A stretch of 64,000 nucleotides of DNA from Polaribacter sejongensis (GTDB lineage: Bacteria > Bacteroidota > Bacteroidia > Flavobacteriales > Flavobacteriaceae). Each line of letters opens with the position of its first letter. Positions within the stretch are counted from its first letter, which is position 1. The translations under genes were made by a program, and so were the position numbers. Where the stretch lies: NCBI RefSeq assembly GCF_038024065.1, contig NZ_CP150667.1, positions 2,859,501-2,923,500 of the forward strand, given 5' to 3'. Below, piece after piece: positions 57,263 through 64,000 of this stretch. The notes under the pieces are model-generated. The model ran no database searches. It saw only the letters and a list, made by a program, of their open reading frames with translations, and was not told the origin of the DNA.

Positions 57263-59026
57263 ATGAAAAAACAAAATTACATTCTTCTTCTTCTTCTTCT
57301 TTGTCTAATAAATATACAATTTGCCTTTGGACAATATCCAAATCTAATAGAAAATATTCAATTTGAAGATAATATTGATGGGACTTGGACTTTAGGGCTT
57401 AACTCAGGATCAGAAGCAACTCTTGCAAGTATTGTAGAGCCTAACTGGCAAAATGTAGATATGCCTAGAGGGAAGGTTTCTGTATCTATTGCAAATGGAA
57501 TGGAGTCCGTTTATATTACAAGTGACAATAAATTTGTATTACACGCAGGCGATATATGTACTGTTAGATATTACTGTAAATCAACAGTAGCCGGATCTGT
57601 ATTAAAATCTGTATTACATCGTATAGATTCTCCTGAAGGGGAGGAAACTTCTATTGATATTAGTGAGATGGATTTAAAAACATCTTGGAAAAACGAGCAA
57701 TTAAATGTTACAATTCAAGAGTCTGGTACTTATGAGCTTAGGTTAAATACGGGTGCAACGGTGGCAGATTATACCTATAATAATATCTCTCTTAAAGTAA
57801 AAGATTATGAGGCTGTTGGTGCCCCTAAAATAAATTCATTTTCTATTGCAATAGAACAACAAGGAGGAGAAGGAGAACAAGGAGTTAACCAAATTATAGG
57901 ACGAGTAGATGCTTATGATGCTGAAGGTGATGATTTTACTTATGAGTATAATCTTATTTATGGAAAAGGAAGCATTACACCAATTGATGAGACTTCATTT
58001 ATTTACAATAAAGATGGTTTTGGCGTTGTTTATATAAAAGTAACCGTTAAAGATGTCCATGGAAATATTAGAAGTAAAATTCAAGAATATATTGTACAAG
58101 GTTTTGAAATTAGCGAACTTTATTTTAATGAAGACGTTTGGGATTTAGTAATGGAAATAAATGGATACAGTAATCATGCTTCCTTTGATTTTCCGGAGAA
58201 CAATCCAGAATTACCAAATGTATTATTAATGGGGAATTCAGTATCTATAGGATATACACCTTTTGTTAGAGAACAATTAGAAGGCGTAGCCAATGTGTAC
58301 AGAATTCCTGATAATGGAGGAAGCACTTTAGATATGTTTGAAAACCAAGAACTTTGGTTAGGAGATACACATTGGGATGTAATACATTTTAACTGGGGTC
58401 TTCATGATTTAAAATACTTACTTAATAATAATCTTAATTTAAACGGAACGCAAGTTGTTCCGGTAGATGAGTATGCTGTTAATATGGATTCAATTGTAAA
58501 AATATTACAACCCACAGCAGATAACCTTATTTTTGCAACTACTTCTTATGTACCATCAGGAGCAGGTGGTAGAAAACGTGGTGATGAAGTAACATACAAT
58601 ACAGCTGCCTTATCTGTAATGGCTAATTACCCAGAAATTCTTATTGATGACCAGTTTACAACAACATTAAACAACTTATCTGAACAAAACACAAATGATG
58701 TGCATTTTAATTTAGCAGGTCGTGAACGTCAGGGAATACAGGCTGCAGAAAAAATTAAAGAAGCATTGGCAAGTTTATCAACTAAATCAATAACAAGTGA
58801 TGCCTCTAATAATTTTTATTATGTAAAAACTAAAGAGGCATTATTGGTAAAAACTAAAACAGAAATTGCAGAATTATTGATTTATAATATCAATGGTAGC
58901 GTGGTTAAAACAATAAAAAGTCCAAACAATCAAATAAGTCTTTCTGGTTTGCCTCAAGGGATATTTATTATTGTTGCAACATCTGTTGAAGGGGATGCTA
59001 TCACTCAAAAAATATTAAAAAATTAG
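57263..59026 (+). CDS. SGNH-type carbohydrate esterase with N-terminal beta modules and T9SS sorting domain
   Basis: A 587-residue protein from ATG 57263 (signal MKKQNYILLLLLLCLINIQF). An N-terminal carbohydrate-binding-like sandwich (about 25-185) and an Ig/PKD-like domain (about 190-285) precede the esterase domain (about 305-495). The block I serine is Ser326 in LLMGNSVSIGY. Block II is the Gly in PDNGGST and block III is HFNWGLHDL. The C-terminal acid/base region reads TNDVHFN (Asp479, His481; a strict D-x-x-H reading places Asn at the acid position). A T9SS sorting domain (about 510-587) ends the protein. It probably removes acetyl or similar esters from the polysaccharide outside the cell, complementing the SASA-type esterase at 30476. 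Confidence 0.82.
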   Translation: MKKQNYILLLLLLCLINIQFAFGQYPNLIENIQFEDNIDGTWTLGLNSGSEATLASIVEPNWQNVDMPRGKVSVSIANGMESVYITSDNKFVLHAGDICTVRYYCKSTVAGSVLKSVLHRIDSPEGEETSIDISEMDLKTSWKNEQLNVTIQESGTYELRLNTGATVADYTYNNISLKVKDYEAVGAPKINSFSIAIEQQGGEGEQGVNQIIGRVDAYDAEGDDFTYEYNLIYGKGSITPIDETSFIYNKDGFGVVYIKVTVKDVHGNIRSKIQEYIVQGFEISELYFNEDVWDLVMEINGYSNHASFDFPENNPELPNVLLMGNSVSIGYTPFVREQLEGVANVYRIPDNGGSTLDMFENQELWLGDTHWDVIHFNWGLHDLKYLLNNNLNLNGTQVVPVDEYAVNMDSIVKILQPTADNLIFATTSYVPSGAGGRKRGDEVTYNTAALSVMANYPEILIDDQFTTTLNNLSEQNTNDVHFNLAGRERQGIQAAEKIKEALASLSTKSITSDASNNFYYVKTKEALLVKTKTEIAELLIYNINGSVVKTIKSPNNQISLSGLPQGIFIIVATSVEGDAITQKILKN

Positions 59027-59122
59027 CATTTGTTTTTCGATAAATTATCGAATAGGTAAAAAACAGTTTGTATTGAACTGCCGCTAAAAAGTTAGACAGA
59101 TTATTAAAAAATTAATTTATAC

Positions 59123-59151
59123 AATGAGCTCGATATTTTATCGGGCTCATT
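59123..59151 (+). terminator. Hairpin after the SGNH esterase gene
   Basis: AATGAGCTCGATA pairs with TATCGGGCTCATT (one G-T pair) around a very short AT-rich loop, about 100 nt after the stop codon. The following sequence, CCATTT, is a weak T-tract, so termination strength is uncertain. Confidence 0.65.
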
Positions 59152-59643
59152 CCATTTAATAACTGTAACACAAACCCATAATTTGTAAGTTGATTAACTT
59201 AAATTAAACTATGTTAAACAAACAAATCGGCACGAAATAGCAGTAATAATAGGTGATAAAAAATAGATTCTAATAAATGCAAATAATCTATTTTATTTAG
59301 ATACCACCCATTTAGTATTAGCTCTTTTGTAATAGATACAAACAACAACTTATCTACTGGCTATTAATAAACCAACAAAATTAATGTTTACCATAATTTA
59401 GTTCTATATAAATTGATTCATCCCCAAATACTTTATTCAAACAACACATGGTTTTATGGACAAGAATACAACTCATTCTATTGTATATTATATTAGTTCA
59501 GATATTTTCTGCTTTCTCTTTTTTAAAACAGAAAAAAAAGTTATTTATGCAACTTATCTACCCTGTTATTGAGATAATTAAAATAAAAACAAACAATATC
59601 TTTATTTTGAATTTCTTACTAGATCCTAAAATTAACTTAAACA
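59152..59643. other. Noncoding gap before the GH43-like gene, without a clear PUL motif
   Basis: AT-rich sequence with no repeat element and no convincing copy of the PUL motif. TGTAACACAA at 59164 is the nearest match, but it lacks the CYCC part and has no -7 element at 49 or 59-60 nt. A reading frame from 59448 overlaps the next gene and looks spurious. Confidence 0.45.
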
Positions 59644-61287
59644 ATGAAAAACGCAATATTACAACCGATATTATGCTTAGTAACAACACTTCTATCTTTA
59701 TATAGCTGGACTCAAAATTCAATCAATCCAATTCTAAGGAATGTTGATGAAGGTTTTTTATATGCAGCAGATCCAGCAGCAGAAGTATACAACGGTAAAG
59801 TTTATGTTTATTGTTCTCACGATCAACCCGATGCAACGGGTTACTCTAGTATGCAAGATTATATGGTATTAGAATCCGAAGACATGATTAACTGGGTAAA
59901 TCATGGTGTCGTATTAAAACCACGAGAATACTCTTGGGCTAGTGGACAAATGAACGCCCCTGATGTAGCCTATAAAGATGGTTGGTATTATTTTTACTTT
60001 CCTTATGATAAAACTCATGTAGGAGTAGCTAAAAGCCGTAATCCAGAAGGTCCATGGGAAGAGGCAGTTTCTGATAAAATTACAACTATTTTTGATCCTA
60101 CAGTGTTTGTTGATGATGATGGGCAGGCGTATATTTATGGTAGTGATAACAAAGTAAATATTGGTGATGAAGGTAGGCATATCTATGGTGCCAAACTAAA
60201 AGACAATATGACAGAGTTAGACAGTGATTGGGTACGATTAACAGAGGAAACTGTAGACGAAGCTGCTCACATTTTTAAACGTAATAACATTTATTATTTA
60301 AATGCTCGTGTTGGTTCAGTTACCAAATACTGGATGTCGGATAGCCCATTGCCAAAATACGCTACTCTAGCTGGTGAGCTTGCTCCAAATGCTCCAGGTG
60401 CTCCAAATCATGCATCGGCAATTGAATTTAATGACCAATGGTACTTTTTTTATCAACGAGCAGATGTGAACAGTGGTACCTATCATCGTAGATCAGCAGG
60501 TTTTGAAAAAATGTATTTTAATGACGATGGAACAATTCAACCTATAATTTACTCTTTAGATCCAAGTTATATTAATAAAGAAGATATCGTTCCTGATTAT
60601 ATATATTATCCAGGTGACACTTTGTATTTTAAAAATGTTGACAATTTATTCCCTGCTGATGGGTCTGGTGTAAAAGTTGAATCAGCAGGAAATATAGGTT
60701 TTACTAAAAACCAAAACTATGTTGAATTTGATTCCATTAACATACCAACTCCTGCACAATACCTTTTAACTTTAAATGTTTCGCACAAAGTTCCTTCAAG
60801 TTATAATACAGGAATCTTACAAGTTTTTGCAAATGACACTAAAATTGGATCTCTAGAAATTAATGGTACTGGTAATTGGAATGACTTTGTTGATTATACG
60901 GGGACACTAACTACAACAGAAAGTTTAAAAAATGCTACTTTAAAGTTTCTTTTTGATGTAAACGATGATCAACTTTATCTCGGAAACTTTTTATCTGCAA
61001 AATACGAGCTAATTCCGTGTACAGAAACCAACCTAAGTAACAAAACCTTCAACCTTTCTTCCATACAAGTTACTCCTACTTTAGTTAGTGAAATTTTAAA
61101 CATAAGTAACATAGAAGAAAATACTATTACTTATAAAATATACAATTTAGAAGGTAAATTATCACATCAGGGTGTTTTATTAAAAGACCACTCTGAAATA
61201 AATGTAGCGTTTTTAAAAAACGGAGTTTATTTAATTAAATTAATGAGCAACGATAATTCTTTAGTCAAAAAATTTGTTAAAATTTAA
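59644..61287 (+). CDS. GH43-like glycoside hydrolase with CBM6-like module and T9SS sorting domain
   Basis: A 547-residue secreted protein (signal MKNAILQPILCLVTTLLSLY). The five-bladed propeller (about 28-310) shows the usual acid triad: Asp43 in YAADPAAEVYNGKVYVY (base), Asp151 in IFDPTVFVDDDGQAYIYG (pKa modulator) and Glu206 in VDEAAHIFKRNNIYYL (acid). A beta-sandwich resembling CBM6 (about 330-450) and a T9SS sorting domain (about 465-547) follow. GH43 members release arabinose, xylose or galactose, and specificity is not readable here. Unlike most PUL genes around it, it lacks the shared promoter motif, so it may be expressed differently or by read-through. Confidence 0.88.
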   Translation: MKNAILQPILCLVTTLLSLYSWTQNSINPILRNVDEGFLYAADPAAEVYNGKVYVYCSHDQPDATGYSSMQDYMVLESEDMINWVNHGVVLKPREYSWASGQMNAPDVAYKDGWYYFYFPYDKTHVGVAKSRNPEGPWEEAVSDKITTIFDPTVFVDDDGQAYIYGSDNKVNIGDEGRHIYGAKLKDNMTELDSDWVRLTEETVDEAAHIFKRNNIYYLNARVGSVTKYWMSDSPLPKYATLAGELAPNAPGAPNHASAIEFNDQWYFFYQRADVNSGTYHRRSAGFEKMYFNDDGTIQPIIYSLDPSYINKEDIVPDYIYYPGDTLYFKNVDNLFPADGSGVKVESAGNIGFTKNQNYVEFDSINIPTPAQYLLTLNVSHKVPSSYNTGILQVFANDTKIGSLEINGTGNWNDFVDYTGTLTTTESLKNATLKFLFDVNDDQLYLGNFLSAKYELIPCTETNLSNKTFNLSSIQVTPTLVSEILNISNIEENTITYKIYNLEGKLSHQGVLLKDHSEINVAFLKNGVYLIKLMSNDNSLVKKFVKI

Positions 61288-61313
61288 CACATCCTTAAAA
61301 ATTAGGAATTAAA

Positions 61314-61356
61314 AAACTAATCAATAACTATGGTAACATAGTTGTTAATTAGTTGT
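61314..61356 (+). terminator. Hairpin after the GH43-like gene
   Basis: AAACTAATCAATAACTATG pairs with CATAGTTGTTAATTAGTT around GTAA with a few mismatches, about 30 nt after the stop. The long stem and following TTTAATG suggest a terminator. The rest of the 441-bp gap holds the PUL motif at 61554 and a leader of about 110 nt. Confidence 0.65.
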
Positions 61357-61553
61357 TTAATGCAAAATACCAACACCCTTTTAACACATTTATTCACCGC
61401 TTCTTATAATAAAAACTCGCCAACAGCACCCTCAAAAAACAACTTACCTATCTCTTATATAATTTTGACTTCGGTATCTTAAAAAACATTCCTGTGCTGT
61501 TTTTATTTAATAAATCATAGTAAAAATTATGTTTACTTATTTATATACCTACT

Positions 61554-61610
61554 TGCAACATTTATATCTCTTAAATGAGAATTATAAAATAAATGGTTTT
61601 GATAATTTTG
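61554..61610 (+). promoter_or_regulatory. PUL regulator motif and -7 element of the GH128-like gene
   Basis: TGCAACATTT-ATAT-CTCT-TAAATGAGAATTATAAA begins at 61554 and is the best match to the consensus. TAATTTTG, a perfect -7 element, begins exactly 49 nt later at 61603. Confidence 0.78.
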
Positions 61611-61728
61611 AGGAAATCAATTAACAATATTTTTCTATTGATGATAAATTGTTAGCAGCATTTTTTCTGTTTTTTAAGAAGTCGATAGAGAAGTAAAATA
61701 ACATATTAACATTATAAAATGTAAACTT

Positions 61729-63906
61729 ATGAAAACAAAAATTACTTTTTTTCTACTACTTTTTTCACTGACTTATTTTGCACAAACCGACCCTTGTGGA
61801 AGTATACTAAATGACACTTTTGATACAGCAGGCGCTTTACCAACTGAATGGACAGAATACAGTACCACAGGAAGCGTAACAGTTGCAAATGGTAAACTAA
61901 AATTTGAGCATAGTACAGCACTACCAGGAGCGTTTAGAACACTTACTCCAATAACAAATGATGCTACTTTTTCTTTTGAGGTAAATGCTTCTCGTAACTC
62001 GGTAAACGGTCAGGTGCATTTAGTTTCATCTACAGGTAAATACCTAACGGGTTTTTCAGTAGGTAAAGGTACAGCATCTATAAAAATTGCTACTACTTTA
62101 GAAGATGGTGTTCCTGGTGGTTTTGCAGAAGGAACTCCGGTAGTAACATTAAATAAGGATACAGATTACAATATTTCTGCTAAAATAGATTTTACTACAA
62201 AAAAAGTAAATCTTTATAATGGAGGTGAGTTAGTTTATGAGGATGCTCCTTTTTTAGACGAAGCTACAGACATCGCCAAAATAGATATTCAGATATTTTA
62301 TATGTATAATAATAATGGACAATTCTATTTCGATAATATTTCTTTTTTAAACGCAGCAGAAAACCGTTTAAGCTTAATGAGTAATGTAGGTTCTGCCGAA
62401 ACGCAAATTTCTTCTGTAAAGGTTGGTGATAAGTATGGTCAATATAGACAATCTGATATAGATACATTTCAGGCAGCAATAAACAATGCTAAAGTAGTAC
62501 TTGAAAATTGTGCTGCTAACGTTGCAGCAATAGATCAGGCTATAGCAGATATAGAAGCTGCAAAAGTAGCTTTTGAAGCTGTAAAAGTAAATGATCCTGT
62601 TTTAAAAATGTATTCAGGTTATGGTTTTTCAGGCGAAGAACACCAAATTTATTGTGGGTATTATAATGGAGGGCTAGGAGTATACGAAGATTGGGCGGTA
62701 TCTTTTAAATTAGAAAAAGGATATATGGCAACTTTTGCACAAGACGTTAATGGTTTAGGTGTTAGTAAAGTATATGTTGCACAAGATAATGATTTAGCTA
62801 TTAATTTACCAGAAGCGCTACAGAAATCAATTTCATTTATACGTGTGAGCCCTTGGTTTCCAGTTGGTAAAAAAGGAAGTTTAGGAAATACAAAATGGAC
62901 TACTGCAGATACCTATAATGTGACCTGGCATTATAACTGGACCTTAGCGGCATCTGATAAAAATTCAGGAACGCAATTTGTGCCAATGTCTTGGACTAAA
63001 TCTAATAATAATGCCTATATAGAAAAGATGGAAGAGATTGGAAAAGATATGACCTTAAATCACCACATGGCATTTAATGAACCCGATAACTCAGATCAAT
63101 CTAACTTAACGGTAGCACAAGCTTTAGAAGCCTATCCAAAACTATTGGCTTCTGGTCTTAGAATTGGTGCTCCAGGTGTAGAGAATATACAATATAGTGC
63201 AAATAACGATTCATTTAATGATGATGCTTGGATTAAAGAATTTATGGATTCTTGTGTAGTACGTGGTTATCGTGTAGATTTTATTCCAGCACATGATTAT
63301 GTTCGTCGTTCAAAATCTACTTTTATAGAGCGATTTAAAGCGCTTCATGATAGATATAATCTTCCAATATGGGTAACAGAATACAACTATGGAAACCCAA
63401 ATATGGGATCTGCAAATATTACCCAAGAAAAGGGGTATAATAATATAAAAAGCTTAACAGAAGCTCTAGAAGAGACAGACTTTATAGAGCGTTACAATTG
63501 GTATTATTTCTTCGGGCAAGCTACTGGTATAGGTGGTATGACGGATGGTCAACTAAATATTACAGGACAATTTTATAGAGATCTAGAATCTCCTGCACCT
63601 TCATACATTCAAGAAGTATATGAGCAAGGGGTAAACTTAGCAGTAAGCAATTTCGAGAAATCTAATGTTGGTCTTTATCCAAACCCAGTAACAGGTCGTT
63701 TATTAACTATTAAGTACACAGAACCTTCTTTATATACAAATGCAATTGTTACGATATATAATGTGTACGGTAAAGAAGTTTTAACCAAATCAAATGGAGC
63801 TAATCAAGTAGATGTTTCTCATTTAAGCAGTGGTGTTTATTTAGTTCAAATTGTATCTGGTGATATAAAAACGACTAAAAAAATTATCATTTCTAGTCAA
63901 AACTAA
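61729..63906 (+). CDS. GH128-like secreted hydrolase with beta/gamma-crystallin-like module and T9SS sorting domain
   Basis: A 725-residue protein (signal MKTKITFFLLLFSLTYFAQ). The N-terminal beta module (about 20-208) and FIVAR-like spacer (about 212-285) are shared with the tandem hydrolases at 49-57 kb. A beta/gamma-crystallin-like module follows (about 294-375, YSGYGFSGEEHQIYCGYY...). The catalytic barrel (about 378-640) differs from the tandem family and fits the GH128/Glyco_hydro_cc group, with Glu451 in HHMAFNEPDNSDQ and Glu551 in LPIWVTEYNYGNP. A T9SS sorting domain (about 650-725) ends it. Characterised GH128 enzymes cut beta-1,3-glucans; in this sulfated-glycan context the substrate may differ. 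The next gene starts 11 bp downstream and has the same N-terminal pattern. Confidence 0.82.
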   Translation: MKTKITFFLLLFSLTYFAQTDPCGSILNDTFDTAGALPTEWTEYSTTGSVTVANGKLKFEHSTALPGAFRTLTPITNDATFSFEVNASRNSVNGQVHLVSSTGKYLTGFSVGKGTASIKIATTLEDGVPGGFAEGTPVVTLNKDTDYNISAKIDFTTKKVNLYNGGELVYEDAPFLDEATDIAKIDIQIFYMYNNNGQFYFDNISFLNAAENRLSLMSNVGSAETQISSVKVGDKYGQYRQSDIDTFQAAINNAKVVLENCAANVAAIDQAIADIEAAKVAFEAVKVNDPVLKMYSGYGFSGEEHQIYCGYYNGGLGVYEDWAVSFKLEKGYMATFAQDVNGLGVSKVYVAQDNDLAINLPEALQKSISFIRVSPWFPVGKKGSLGNTKWTTADTYNVTWHYNWTLAASDKNSGTQFVPMSWTKSNNNAYIEKMEEIGKDMTLNHHMAFNEPDNSDQSNLTVAQALEAYPKLLASGLRIGAPGVENIQYSANNDSFNDDAWIKEFMDSCVVRGYRVDFIPAHDYVRRSKSTFIERFKALHDRYNLPIWVTEYNYGNPNMGSANITQEKGYNNIKSLTEALEETDFIERYNWYYFFGQATGIGGMTDGQLNITGQFYRDLESPAPSYIQEVYEQGVNLAVSNFEKSNVGLYPNPVTGRLLTIKYTEPSLYTNAIVTIYNVYGKEVLTKSNGANQVDVSHLSSGVYLVQIVSGDIKTTKKIIISSQN

Positions 63907-63917
63907 AACTTAATAAA

Positions 63918-64000
63918 ATGAGAAATTTACTAAAGTTAATAGTCTTTTTATTCACTTTCTATGGATTTTCACAAACAAATCCATGTGGAACAATACTAAA
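63918..64000 (+). CDS. Start of another T9SS-type enzyme with the shared N-terminal module (cut by window edge)
   Basis: An open frame from ATG 63918 to the right edge, too short to be found by length alone. It encodes a signal peptide (MRNLLKLIVFLFTFYGFSQ) followed by TNPCGTIL. The same pattern follows the signal peptides of the proteins encoded at 49136 (TNPCGTVV) and 61729 (TDPCGSIL). It therefore most likely begins a further member of this module family. Its catalytic part is not visible. It starts 11 bp after the GH128-like gene with no promoter motif between, so the two are probably co-transcribed. Confidence 0.75.
   Translation, partial: MRNLLKLIVFLFTFYGFSQTNPCGTIL

Noticed and set aside
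59164..59220. Possible PUL motif (TGTAACACAA) before the GH43-like gene
   Set aside because: Only the first six bases fit. The CYCC part is absent, no -7 element lies 49 or 59-60 nt downstream, and it is about 480 nt from the start codon.
59448..59705. An 85-codon upper-strand frame overlapping the start of the GH43-like gene
   Set aside because: It overlaps the signal peptide region of a well-supported gene in another frame, is low in complexity (Ile/Leu/Lys/Asn-rich) and has no recognisable family or promoter.

Overview
The window comes from a low-GC, AT-rich member of the Bacteroidota, most likely a marine Flavobacteriaceae species (Polaribacter-like; the genus is inference). The signs are SusC/SusD pairs, a hybrid two-component regulator, eight proteins ending in a type IX secretion (T9SS) sorting domain, lipoprotein signals, TANNTTTG-type promoter elements and sulfatase-rich carbohydrate genes. 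No rRNA, tRNA, CRISPR array, transposase or phage gene was seen.

Region 1 (1-11.3 kb) is housekeeping and nitrogen metabolism. It holds the 3' part of a NarX-type histidine kinase and a NarL-type response regulator, separated by two repeat elements. A 59-residue membrane protein lies on the lower strand. Then come a nitrate transporter, a nitrate reductase fused to an FAD/NAD(P)H reductase and a BFD-type [2Fe-2S] domain, a nitrite/sulfite-reductase-like protein with a C-terminal rubredoxin domain, an outer-membrane barrel protein and a HAD phosphatase.

Region 2 (11.4 kb to the right edge) is one large polysaccharide utilization locus (PUL), cut off by the window end. On the lower strand are an SSS sugar symporter, a LamG-like T9SS protein and a 1390-residue hybrid two-component regulator. 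On the upper strand are: (i) sulfatase, clan-A-like hydrolase with fibronectin domains, and two GH2 enzymes; (ii) sialate-O-acetylesterase-like protein, sulfatase and GH29; (iii) SusC-SusD-SusC-SusD-surface glycan-binding lipoprotein; (iv) GH29 and a hydrolase with a fucolectin-like domain; (v) a run of separately promoted secreted enzymes: three tandem paralogs of a clan-A-like hydrolase family I do not recognise, an SGNH esterase, a GH43-like enzyme, a GH128-like enzyme, and the start of another protein with the same N-terminal pattern. The gene set suggests a sulfated, acetylated glycan containing galactose and fucose (or L-galactose). The exact polymer cannot be read from sequence.

The most interesting signal is regulatory. 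About twelve PUL promoters share a motif of roughly 35 bp (TGCAACATTT-N4-CYCC-TAAATGAGAATTATAAA). In eight of them its first base lies exactly 49 nt before the first base of a -7 element; in the other well-formed sites the distance is 59-60 nt, about one helical turn more. It occurs before the regulator, both SusCD pairs (one operon), the symporter and nearly every enzyme operon, so it is the best candidate for the binding site of the hybrid regulator at 14.8-19.0 kb. The second signal is active diversification: tandem duplication, near-identical tracts and swapped modules among the secreted enzymes at 47-64 kb, together with short inverted-repeat elements.
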